The notes under the pieces were generated by a model that did no database searches, was not told where the DNA came from, and saw only the letters and a list, made by a program, of their open reading frames with translations. Shown one piece after another: positions 1-6,304 of a stretch of 10,936 nucleotides of DNA (its first letter is position 1; every line of letters starts with the position of its first letter). Made by a program: the position numbers and the translations under genes. The stretch is from Patescibacteria group bacterium (GTDB lineage: Bacteria > Patescibacteriota > Minisyncoccia > Phycocordibacterales > CAIRYW01): assembly GCA_030917145.1 (NCBI GenBank), contig JAUPVJ010000055.1, positions 1 to 10,936 on the forward strand, read 5' to 3'.

Positions 1-592
1 CAATCTTTTTTCCGGGGAAGAGATCAATGTCTCCTACAGGAAAGAGTCGTACAAACGCTTTTCCGGAAATATTTTCTCGTGGGAGTGCTCCCCAACTTCT
101 TGAATCAGAACTAACTGATCGATTGTCACCCATCACAAAATACTCACCTTCTTTCAAAGTGATAATGCGGTCTAAATCACTCTCAGAAGATCTATAATTT
201 TCATCTATTTTGAAGCCTTCTGGTTTTTCTGTGTTTACAATCGTTAATTCGTTGTTTTCAATTTTTACAGTTTCTCCTGGAAGTCCAATTACCCTCTTGA
301 TGTAGTAAGTTTTTTTATTAGCGGGTGCAGGTGGATGAAAGACGATCACATCAAAACGCTTTGGCGTGTCTAATCTATAAGAAAGTTTGTCGATGATAAG
401 GTAGTCACCATGGTGAAAAGTAGGGTACATAGAGTTTCCAATCACTATGAAAGTTCTACCAATAAAAGTTTGGATAACTAGAACTGTTGGGATTACAAAA
501 ATTAGGATTTCAAGAGTCTCTCGCCAAAAACCTTTCTTCTTTACAGATTGTTTGGTTTCGGGATTAGTTACTAAGATCTCTTTTTCATTCAC
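1..592 (-). CDS. lepB: Signal peptidase I (leader peptidase), 3' end missing
   Basis: This membrane serine protease removes Sec and Tat signal peptides from exported proteins on the outer face of the membrane. The minus-strand reading frame stays open to the window edge, giving 197 residues; probably only a few C-terminal residues are lost. A basic N-terminus (KKKGFWRE, 18-25) leads into one membrane segment (about 28-45). The Ser-Lys dyad is visible: Ser54 in GNSMYPTF and Lys99 in YYIKRVIGLPGE. Box E is GDNR (155-158) followed by SSDSRSWGALP, and the chain continues into GKAFVRLFPVGD. The only start that fits is GTG at 592, because the ATG at 588 is in another frame and stops after five codons. 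It is divergent from pth. Every pilin-like protein at the right end of the window carries a signal peptide it could process. The identification is certain; the start is likely. Confidence 0.95.
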   Translation of the reverse strand, partial: MNEKEILVTNPETKQSVKKKGFWRETLEILIFVIPTVLVIQTFIGRTFIVIGNSMYPTFHHGDYLIIDKLSYRLDTPKRFDVIVFHPPAPANKKTYYIKRVIGLPGETVKIENNELTIVNTEKPEGFKIDENYRSSESDLDRIITLKEGEYFVMGDNRSVSSDSRSWGALPRENISGKAFVRLFPVGDIDLFPGKKI

Positions 593-604
593 GAAGTAAA
601 TGAT

Positions 605-610
605 AGTATA
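605..610 (-). promoter_or_regulatory. Probable -10 box for lepB
   Basis: TATACT on the minus strand lies 12 bases upstream of the GTG start at 592, so the transcript would have a leader of only about 5 bases. No good -35 box is present at the usual distance. TTGTGT (624-629, minus) is there but only 13 bases away. Confidence 0.4.
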
Positions 611-657
611 TATGTGCTTATTGACACAAGCTAATAAATAATTTTCTTTACATTTTT

Positions 658-1239
658 ATGCACATAATTGTAGGACTTCGAAATAAAGGTGATGAATATT
701 TAAAAACCAGACACAACGCTGGTGGAATTGTTGTTGCTGAAATCGTAAATTCAAAAAAACTTGAACCAAAGATGGATAAGATTTTTTCTGGAAATGTTTT
801 TTCGGGAGAAATTAAAGACGAAAAGGTAAAATTCGTTTTGCCTGAACTTTTTATGAACAATTCTGGGGCTTCTTTAAAAAATCAGAGCTTTACTCCAAAG
901 AAACTTGAAAAGTTAGTAATCGTACACGACGATATCGATCTTCCTCTTGGAAAATTTAAAATTTCTTTTGGCAGAAATTCCGGAGGACACAAAGGTGTGG
1001 AGTCTGTGATTCGTGCTGTAAAAAGTAAAGATTTTGTAAGAGTGCGGATTGGAATTTGCCCCGTAACGCCCTCTGGAAAATTAAAAAAGATGGAAAGCGG
1101 AAAAATTCCTGATTTTGTAGTGGGGGATTTTAAATCGCCCGAATTTGAGATGATTAAAAAAATATCTAAAGAGGTTCTCAGCGCTCTTGAGGTTTTGGTT
1201 GAAGAAGGTAGACCAAAGGCGATGACTCTTTTTAATTAA
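658..1239 (+). CDS. pth: Peptidyl-tRNA hydrolase
   Basis: Pth releases the peptide from peptidyl-tRNA that has dropped off the ribosome, recycling tRNA in the cytoplasm. The 193 residues match the usual family length. Visible signatures are the N-terminal IIVGLRNKG.EY..TRHNAGG with catalytic His19, PELFMNNSG (Asn67, the counterpart of E. coli Asn68), VHDDIDLPLG with Asp91 (E. coli Asp93), GGHKGVESVI (109-118) and RVRIGICPV. Two positions deviate from E. coli: the usual GLxNPG reads GLRNKG (Pro to Lys10), and the Asn of GGHNG (E. coli Asn114) is Lys112. The catalytic His and Asp are intact, so activity is expected. The start is the ATG at 658, with no Shine-Dalgarno sequence. The gene is divergent from lepB and ends two bases before a strong terminator. 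Confidence 0.96.
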   Translation: MHIIVGLRNKGDEYLKTRHNAGGIVVAEIVNSKKLEPKMDKIFSGNVFSGEIKDEKVKFVLPELFMNNSGASLKNQSFTPKKLEKLVIVHDDIDLPLGKFKISFGRNSGGHKGVESVIRAVKSKDFVRVRIGICPVTPSGKLKKMESGKIPDFVVGDFKSPEFEMIKKISKEVLSALEVLVEEGRPKAMTLFN

Positions 1240-1268
1240 AAAAACTCCGCCTTTCGGCGGAGTTTTTT
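1240..1268. terminator. Strong bidirectional intrinsic terminator between pth and rpsA
   Basis: The stem CTCCGCC (1245-1251) / GGCGGAG (1256-1262) is extended by A-T pairs on both sides. A run of A lies on the left and six T on the right, so it can work in both directions: for pth on the plus strand and for the rpsA transcript on the minus strand. Read on the minus strand the loop is GAAA, a GNRA tetraloop. Confidence 0.92.
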
Positions 1269-1289
1269 ATTCTTGATTCTTCTTCTCAC

Positions 1290-1335
1290 GATCACAAATT
1301 TTATTTAAGCTTCGCTCAAATAAAATCTTGCGATC
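1290..1335 (-). other. Long imperfect hairpin in the rpsA 3' region
   Basis: GATC (1290-1293) pairs with GATC (1332-1335), CAA (1295-1297) with TTG (1328-1330), ATTTTATTT (1298-1306) with AAATAAAAT (1318-1326), and AGC (1308-1310) with GCT (1314-1316) around a 3-base loop. Single mismatches or a bulge lie between the blocks. About 19 pairs are formed. No reading frame of note covers it. It lies within the expected 3' untranslated region of rpsA. Confidence 0.6.
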
Positions 1336-1358
1336 CGATTTTTGTGGTGCAAAAATCG
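1336..1358 (-). repeat. Hairpin copy A of a duplicated stem-loop
   Basis: This is a perfect 9-bp stem, CGATTTTTG (1336-1344) and CAAAAATCG (1350-1358), around the loop TGGTG (CACCA on the minus strand, the likely transcribed strand). It has the same size and the same loop as the hairpin at 1369-1391. The stem bases differ between the two but stay paired. Confidence 0.65.
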
Positions 1359-1368
1359 CCTGTACCCT

Positions 1369-1391
1369 GAATTTTTCTGGTGGAAAAATTC
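1369..1391 (-). repeat. Hairpin copy B of a duplicated stem-loop
   Basis: This is a perfect 9-bp stem, GAATTTTTC (1369-1377) and GAAAAATTC (1383-1391), with the same TGGTG loop (CACCA on minus) as copy A. It is flanked by GTAC at 1362-1365 and GTAC at 1394-1397, which can close an outer stem. Three stem positions differ from copy A with compensating changes opposite. Confidence 0.65.
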
Positions 1392-1401
1392 GAGTACGCC
1401 C

Positions 1402-1445
1402 GAGAAAAAATAATTAAAATAAAATTATTTTAATTATTTTTTCTC
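1402..1445 (-). repeat. Perfect 21-bp A/T-rich inverted repeat over the rpsA stop codon
   Basis: Bases 1402-1422 and 1425-1445 are exact reverse complements separated by two A. Apart from GAG/CTC at the outer ends the arms are only A and T. The rpsA stop codon (1434-1436) lies inside the right arm. As RNA on the minus strand it would fold into a long hairpin that begins in the coding region. It may protect the 3' end or act as a weak first terminator ahead of the strong one at 1240-1268. Confidence 0.7.
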
Positions 1446-2567
1446 TCCTGTAAACGACAGCGCCATCTTTTGATCTTTTGGATCAAAAAGAGTGATTTTG
1501 AATGGGTAACTTTTACCTAGTTCAATGTTTGCTCGAAGTTTCTCTTCACTTCCGAAATCAGAAACGTGCACAAGTCCTGCTACACCTTCCTCAATAGAAG
1601 CCAAAGCTCCATGTCGGTTGAATTTGATCACAACAGCATCTACCATTTGATCTTTCTTGTATTTTTTACTTGCTTCTACCCAAGGGTTTTCTTTCAAAGC
1701 TTTGATAGAAAGAGAAATTTTTCCTTCTTTTACTTCAATTACTTTTACTTTTACTTTGTCAGAAACCTTAAATAGCGCTCGAGGGTCTTCTACTAGTCCC
1801 CAATCAATTTCAGAAATGTGAACAAGTCCTTCTAGGCCATCTTCTACTTTTACAAAGACTCCGAAATCTACAATTCCTGTGATTTCTCCGTCTAGAATGT
1901 CACCAACGGCATATTTTCCAACAATCTTTTCTCGATCTTTTTCTCCAGGATTTTTCTCAGAGAAGATAAGTTTTCCTTCTTTTGGTTGAGTTCCGATGAT
2001 TGTAAGAAATAGTTTTTGACCAACTAGTTTCTTAAGTTCTTCTAGGATTCTGTCTTTGTCGCCGTCCATTACACGAGGGTAGTGGTCGCTTTTTAGTTGA
2101 CTTGCAGGTAGAAATCCTTGAATTCCTTGCCATGTAACGATAAGTCCTCCTTTGTTTGCTTCAACGATTGGAAGTTCAAGAATTTGCTTTTCCTTCATCA
2201 TTCGCTCAGCATCGCTCCAAGTAAGTGCTTGTTTAGCTTCTTTAAGAGATAGTTCAATGTAACCATCTTTGTTACTTTGTTCTACGATTTTTGCAGCAAC
2301 AATATCTCCTACGTTAATTTTCTTTACGATATCTCGCACGGCCATGTATTCACGTCCGTAAATGATACCTGTACCAAATGGGTGCAAATCGATATAAACT
2401 CCGTTTTTATCGACAGCGATAACAGACCCCTCAACTAAGTCCCCAGTTCCTGGAGGTGTTGCGGTTTCTATTAAAAGCTTACCCATAGGGGTTTCTCTTT
2501 TGGCTTTTTCAGCCTCGTCTTCTAGTGTAGTCTCTTCGAGATCTACTACCTTTTTTGTTTTAGGCAT
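1434..2567 (-). CDS. rpsA: Small ribosomal subunit protein bS1, four-domain form
   Basis: bS1 binds mRNA on the 30S subunit and helps recruit messages, particularly those without a Shine-Dalgarno sequence. The 377 residues hold four OB-fold S1 domains at about 42-109, 128-204, 221-290 and 306-374. The third is the most canonical (VGDILDGEITGIVDFGVFVK, then EGLVHISEIDW). E. coli S1 has six domains, and shorter versions are common in other phyla. The ATG at 2567 (MPKTKKVVDL) is preferred. The frame stays open upstream to a TTG at 2624, but that would add 19 residues with no domain and use a weaker codon. A charged linker (1-35) precedes domain 1. The gene is transcribed alone, divergent from the operon at 2726. 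Four-domain proteins can be named generically 'S1 RNA-binding domain protein', but bS1 is the best reading. Confidence 0.9.
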   Translation of the reverse strand: MPKTKKVVDLEETTLEDEAEKAKRETPMGKLLIETATPPGTGDLVEGSVIAVDKNGVYIDLHPFGTGIIYGREYMAVRDIVKKINVGDIVAAKIVEQSNKDGYIELSLKEAKQALTWSDAERMMKEKQILELPIVEANKGGLIVTWQGIQGFLPASQLKSDHYPRVMDGDKDRILEELKKLVGQKLFLTIIGTQPKEGKLIFSEKNPGEKDREKIVGKYAVGDILDGEITGIVDFGVFVKVEDGLEGLVHISEIDWGLVEDPRALFKVSDKVKVKVIEVKEGKISLSIKALKENPWVEASKKYKKDQMVDAVVIKFNRHGALASIEEGVAGLVHVSDFGSEEKLRANIELGKSYPFKITLFDPKDQKMALSFTGEKK

Positions 2568-2669
2568 TTTTTGAATTGTTTTTAACGCTCCACTAAGGTG
2601 ATTTCCTATTGAAATCCTAGCCAAAATGGGATTACTCGCTAAAAATGAACTAATAATTCAATGTCTACA

Positions 2670-2697
2670 AGTATACACAAAAATAAGAATTTGAAAA
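2670..2697 (-). promoter_or_regulatory. Probable rpsA promoter
   Basis: On the minus strand, TTTTCA (2697 down to 2692, four of six to TTGACA) is followed after 16 bases by TATACT (2675 down to 2670). The implied 5' leader to the ATG at 2567 is about 95 bases. The -35 box lies inside the palindrome at 2692-2705. Confidence 0.5.
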
Positions 2698-2718
2698 GCT
2701 TTTCACATGTGTTAATCT
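2691..2718 (+). promoter_or_regulatory. Probable promoter of the MBL-gyrA operon
   Basis: TTGAAA (2691-2696, five of six to consensus) and TAATCT (2713-2718, a weak -10) are 16 bases apart. Transcription would start about where the ATG at 2726 lies, suggesting a leaderless or almost leaderless message. The -35 box overlaps that of the divergent rpsA promoter. Confidence 0.4.
2692..2711. promoter_or_regulatory. Adjacent palindromes in the divergent promoter region
   Basis: TGAAAAGCTTTTCA (2692-2705) is a perfect 14-base palindrome that covers or touches the -35 boxes of both divergent promoters. CACATGTG (2704-2711) is a second palindrome overlapping its last two bases. This could be an operator for coordinated control, but no binding protein can be named. 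Confidence 0.35.
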
Positions 2719-2725
2719 GTAAGCT

Positions 2726-3337
2726 ATGATTATCACAAACCAAGGACATTATTTTCTAAAAATACAGCAAGGAGACACAGTTGTTGCTGTAAATCCTATT
2801 TCTAAAGATTCGAGCAAAAAAAGTACAAAATTTGGAGCAGATATTTCTATCTCTTCTTTAAATCATGAAGATTTAAATGGTACAAGTGAGATGGTTTTTG
2901 GTGAAAAAGTACCATTTCAGATCACTGGTCCAGGAGAATACGAAGTAAAAGATATAACAATTAAAGGTTTTGGAAGTGAGTCGCAATATGATGGTGACAG
3001 TCTTATAAACACTATTTATCTTTTGCGAATCGAGGGTGTAAATATTTGTATTTTAGGTGCTTTAGGTAATCCTAAACTTCCAGAGGAGGCGATCGAGAGT
3101 CTAGAAGAGGTAGATATTCTTTTTGTTCCAGTTTCTAAAGATACTCTAAGTGCAAGTGAAGCTTACAAGGTAGCTGTTTCCCTAGAAGCAAAGCTCATTA
3201 TTCCACTCGGAGAAGATGCTGATTTGAAGCAGTTTGCTAAAGAAGCTGGAAGTGAAAAAGTTGAGAAATTGGATAAATTGACGATAAAAAAGAAAGATTT
3301 GGAGGGCAAAGACGGTGAGGTTTTTATGTTCGCTTAA
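2726..3337 (+). CDS. UlaG-like metallo-beta-lactamase-fold protein lacking metal ligands
   Basis: The 203 residues follow the layout of the UlaG-like (Lactamase_B_3) MBL-fold family: an N-terminal strand pair (HYFLKIQQGDTVVAVNP), the region where the first metal motif sits, GPGEYEV (68-74), the ICILGALG block (107-114), EEVDILFVPV (127-136) and the terminal LEAKLIIPLGE (153-163). The fold is recognisable but the metal-binding positions are not kept. The family THxHxDH motif reads SLNHEDL (44-50), keeping one His and the Asp. The His and Asp of the HLGDLG block are Ile and Ala, and the His of PMHY is missing in PLGE. It is therefore probably not a metal-dependent hydrolase and may have a binding or structural role; the actual function is unknown. 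It is the first gene of an operon ending with gyrA and starts at ATG 2726 without a Shine-Dalgarno sequence. Confidence 0.8.
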   Translation: MIITNQGHYFLKIQQGDTVVAVNPISKDSSKKSTKFGADISISSLNHEDLNGTSEMVFGEKVPFQITGPGEYEVKDITIKGFGSESQYDGDSLINTIYLLRIEGVNICILGALGNPKLPEEAIESLEEVDILFVPVSKDTLSASEAYKVAVSLEAKLIIPLGEDADLKQFAKEAGSEKVEKLDKLTIKKKDLEGKDGEVFMFA

Positions 3338-3351
3338 AAATTCCAAAATAG

Positions 3352-3711
3352 ATGGAACTTCATAATTTACCTAATGACAAAAAGAAAAAAATTGCTTTAG
3401 GAGTGGCTACTTCGTTTACCGCTTTGCTTTTGGTGGTTTGGGGTTATAAATTTAGCATAACGATTCCGGACAAAATTACTGAAACTCAAAAAGATGTAGA
3501 AGAGCTTTCTGTTGTAGGAAAAGGAGTGGCTAATGTATACTTAAGCGTCAAAAGTGAGGTTTCGAAAATTGGTGCAGTTATAAAGTCAAAAAGTGATGAA
3601 GTAAAAGCGGCAAAATCAGGTACAACAACTTTCAATACAAATGATCCAACCATTACAATAGAAGATACAAGTACCACGACGATTACAACTACAACAGAAA
3701 AACAAAATTAA
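3352..3711 (+). CDS. Small single-pass membrane protein with Thr-rich tail
   Basis: I do not recognise a family for this 119-residue protein. A basic KKKK stretch (10-13) precedes one hydrophobic segment (about 14-32). That suggests an N-in anchor with the rest outside the membrane. The middle (40-88) is polar and predicted helical, with many Lys, Val and Ser residues that may form a short coiled coil. The last 30 residues are rich in Thr (STTTITTTTEK), a low-complexity tail that could be surface-exposed. It lies 14 bases after the MBL-fold gene and 3 bases before gyrA, so it is co-transcribed and perhaps translationally coupled to gyrA. The ATG at 3352 is the only good start. The gene is probably real because it fills the operon gap exactly. 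Confidence 0.75.
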   Translation: MELHNLPNDKKKKIALGVATSFTALLLVVWGYKFSITIPDKITETQKDVEELSVVGKGVANVYLSVKSEVSKIGAVIKSKSDEVKAAKSGTTTFNTNDPTITIEDTSTTTITTTTEKQN

Positions 3712-3714
3712 AAT

Positions 3715-6198
3715 ATGGCAAAAAGTAAAAAAGAAAATTTAAATAATGAAGAAGTTTCTCCAGAAGCAATCCCTCATGTAAATGTAATTTCAAGAAATTT
3801 TGTTACAGAAATGCGCGAGAGTTATATTGACTACGCCATGTCTGTTATTACCGATCGTGCATTGCCAGATGTGCGTGACGGTTTGAAACCTGTACACCGA
3901 AGAATTCTTTACACTATGTATGAACTTGGGCTTAATCCAGGAGGGAAAACTCGAAAAAGTGCGAAGATTATTGGAGACGTGACTGGAAACTACCACCCAC
4001 ACGGAACGGTTGCCGCGTACGAAGCTTTGGTAAAGTTGGCCCAAGATTTTACGATGCGTTACCCACTTGCGATCGGACAAGGAAACTTCGGGTCAGTTGA
4101 CGGAGACCCTCCAGCGGCCGACAGATATACAGAAGCAAAAATGTCTAAAATTTCTATGGAAATGATTCGAGACATTGAAAAAGATTCTGTAGATTGGCGA
4201 CCAAACTACGAAAACACAAGAAAAGAACCAGCTGTTTTGCCTACGACAGCACCAAACCTTTTGCTAAATGGAACTCTTGGAATTGCGGTGGGTATGGCGA
4301 CAAACATTCCTCCTCACAACCTTTCTGAAGTTTGTGACGCTCTTTGTTACTTGGTTACAAATAAAGACGCAACCACTGATGATCTTTTGAAATTTATTAA
4401 AGGTCCGGATTTTCCAACTGGTGGAATGATTTTTGGAAAGAAAGATATGAACCACGCTTATTCAACTGGCCGTGGGGGAGTTGTGGTGCGTGGAGAAGCT
4501 GAAATCATCGAAGACAAAGCAGGAAGTGCTTCTATCGTGATCACCTCAATTCCTTATCGTGTAAACAAAGCGGAACTTATCGTGACGATTGCAGACATGG
4601 TTCGAGATAAAAAGATCGAAGGAATCCGAGATCTTCGAGACGAATCAACAAAAGATATCCGAATTGTCGTTGAGCTTAAAAAAGGAGCGTACCCTGAAGC
4701 GATTTTGAATTTTCTATACAAACACACAAGACTTGAGGAAGCTTTTCACTTCAACTTAGTTGCTTTGGTAGACGGTATCCCTCTTACTTTATCGCTTAAA
4801 ACAATTTTAGAAGAGTTTATTGGACACAGAAAAATTGTAATCAAACGTCGTACTGAGCACGATCTTGCAAAAGCTCTTGATCGTGAGCACATTTTAGTGG
4901 GCCTTAAAAAAGCACTAGATCATATCGACGAAATCATCAAACTAATTCGAGCTTCAAAAACCGTAGATGACGCTCGGGTGAATTTGATGCAGAAATTTAA
5001 GTTTTCTGAAAGACAAGCAAACGCGATTCTTGAAATGCGTTTGCAAAAACTTGCAGGACTTGAAAGACAGAAGATCGAAGACGAACTTCTAGAAGTGCGA
5101 GCGCTTATTAAAGATCTTCAAGACATTCTAGATAACCCAAAGAGAATTCCAGCAATCATCACTGAAGAAACTCTGGCGCTCAAAGAAAAATTCGGAGACG
5201 AAAGAAAAACAAAAGTTGTAGCTACAGAAGCAAAAACTTTTTCTATTGAAGATGTGATTCCAGACGAAGAAAGTGTGTTGGTTTTGACTTCAGGTGGCTA
5301 TGTAAAAAGAACTGATCCAGACGAATATAAAAAACAAAAAAGAGGAGGTGTTGGGGTAATGGACCTAAACACAAAAGAAGAAGATTTTATAACTCACTTC
5401 ATCACAACTACAAACCACAGTGATCTTTTGTTCTTTAGTGACAAAGGAAAGGCGTACAAAATAAAAATGTATGAAATTCCAGAAGGTAAGCGTGCTACAA
5501 GAGGAAAATCAATCATGAACTTTCTTTCTCTTTCAGCAGATGAAAAGATTACCTCTATTTTGCCTATGCCAAAAGATATAAAGAAATCTTCAGGTCTATC
5601 TCTTTTCCTTGTGACAAAGCAGGGAACTGGAAAAAAAGTAGAAGCTGTAAACTTTCACGATGTAAGACGAAGTGGAATTATTGCAATCAGACTCGATGCT
5701 AAAGACGAACTTGTTTCTGCTTCTTTCGTAGAGAAAAATGACGAGGTGATGCTTGTATCAAGTGATGGTCAATCGATCCGATTCCAATCTAAAGAAGTGC
5801 GTGACATGGGAAGAAGTGCTGGAGGGGTACGAGTGATGAGACTCGATGACAAAGTTTCTGTAGTTGGCGCCGACTCAATCAAAGATGGAGTAAAAGATGC
5901 TTTTGTTTTGGTTGTTTCTAAAAATGGTTATGGAAAGAAAACCGCTATTAAAGAATATAAAACTCAAGGACGAGGGGGATCGGGAGTAAAAGCTATCAAA
6001 GTTACAGATAAAACTGGAGATTTGATTTCAGCAAAGATCGTAACTTCAGAAACAGAAGAATTGATTGCTATTTCAAAGAAAAGCCAAGTGATCCGATGTG
6101 GAATCGCAGAAATCCCTTCTCTTGGACGAGATACTCAAGGGGTGCGTATCATGAAGTTGCGTGATGGAGACTCCCTTGCTTCACTTGTTTGTCTCTAA
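3715..6198 (+). CDS. gyrA: DNA gyrase subunit A
   Basis: GyrA is the DNA-cutting subunit of gyrase (A2B2), which introduces negative supercoils. The 827 residues are slightly shorter than the E. coli protein (875). The N-terminal core contains YAMSVITDRALPDVRDGLKPVHRRIL, GNYHPHG (91-97) and the active-site AADRYTE with Tyr138 (E. coli Tyr122). A coiled-coil/tower region runs to about 500. The C-terminal DNA-wrapping beta-pinwheel follows, with a GyrA box QKRGGVG (541-547), which argues for gyrase rather than topoisomerase IV. Repeated blade motifs are AGGVRVM, GRGGSGVKAIK and TQGVRIMKL. At the positions equivalent to E. coli Ser83 and Asp87 it has Val99 and Glu103. It is the last gene of the operon starting at 2726 and is followed by a strong terminator; gyrB is not in the window. 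It starts at the ATG at 3715, three bases after the preceding stop. Confidence 0.96.
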   Translation: MAKSKKENLNNEEVSPEAIPHVNVISRNFVTEMRESYIDYAMSVITDRALPDVRDGLKPVHRRILYTMYELGLNPGGKTRKSAKIIGDVTGNYHPHGTVAAYEALVKLAQDFTMRYPLAIGQGNFGSVDGDPPAADRYTEAKMSKISMEMIRDIEKDSVDWRPNYENTRKEPAVLPTTAPNLLLNGTLGIAVGMATNIPPHNLSEVCDALCYLVTNKDATTDDLLKFIKGPDFPTGGMIFGKKDMNHAYSTGRGGVVVRGEAEIIEDKAGSASIVITSIPYRVNKAELIVTIADMVRDKKIEGIRDLRDESTKDIRIVVELKKGAYPEAILNFLYKHTRLEEAFHFNLVALVDGIPLTLSLKTILEEFIGHRKIVIKRRTEHDLAKALDREHILVGLKKALDHIDEIIKLIRASKTVDDARVNLMQKFKFSERQANAILEMRLQKLAGLERQKIEDELLEVRALIKDLQDILDNPKRIPAIITEETLALKEKFGDERKTKVVATEAKTFSIEDVIPDEESVLVLTSGGYVKRTDPDEYKKQKRGGVGVMDLNTKEEDFITHFITTTNHSDLLFFSDKGKAYKIKMYEIPEGKRATRGKSIMNFLSLSADEKITSILPMPKDIKKSSGLSLFLVTKQGTGKKVEAVNFHDVRRSGIIAIRLDAKDELVSASFVEKNDEVMLVSSDGQSIRFQSKEVRDMGRSAGGVRVMRLDDKVSVVGADSIKDGVKDAFVLVVSKNGYGKKTAIKEYKTQGRGGSGVKAIKVTDKTGDLISAKIVTSETEELIAISKKSQVIRCGIAEIPSLGRDTQGVRIMKLRDGDSLASLVCL

Positions 6199-6204
6199 AG
6201 AAAC

Positions 6205-6237
6205 AAAAAAACAGTAGGACCCACCTACTGTTTTTTT
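6205..6237. terminator. Intrinsic terminator after gyrA
   Basis: ACAGTAGG (6211-6218) pairs with CCTACTGT (6224-6231) around the loop ACCCA. Six A (6205-6210) on the left pair with six T (6232-6237), making a 14-bp stem with its own U tract. It starts seven bases after the gyrA stop. The A tract would also allow termination on the opposite strand. Confidence 0.92.
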
Positions 6238-6263
6238 GTTTATAATCTATTCTAAGTTATAAT
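6236..6263 (+). promoter_or_regulatory. Probable promoter of the methyltransferase gene
   Basis: A perfect TATAAT (6258-6263) is preceded after 16 bases by a poor -35 (TTGTTT, 6236-6241). A second TATAAT lies at 6241-6246. Both sit directly downstream of the gyrA terminator, so the next gene seems to be transcribed separately, with a leader of about 35 bases. Confidence 0.5.
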
Positions 6264-6304
6264 TTGTGTAAGACTTTTAACTTACAAACTTTAAATTTAT
6301 AAAC

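Noticed and set aside
621..626. TTGACA on the plus strand upstream of pth as a promoter -35
   Set aside because: The hexamer is perfect, but no acceptable -10 box occurs 16-18 bases downstream, so I do not call a promoter from it.
1290..1400. CRISPR array
   Set aside because: There are only two repeat-like hairpins, each a self-complementary stem with a short interval, without regular direct repeats and unique spacers or cas genes.
1566..1775. Plus-strand open frame of 69 codons inside rpsA
   Set aside because: It lies wholly antisense to the S1 domains, is rich in Phe/Tyr/Ser with no domain, and looks like a shadow of the coding strand.
3790..4455. Minus-strand open frames within gyrA (3790-4080 and 4264-4455)
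   Set aside because: They overlap highly conserved gyrA core sequence and have no recognisable motif or promoter.
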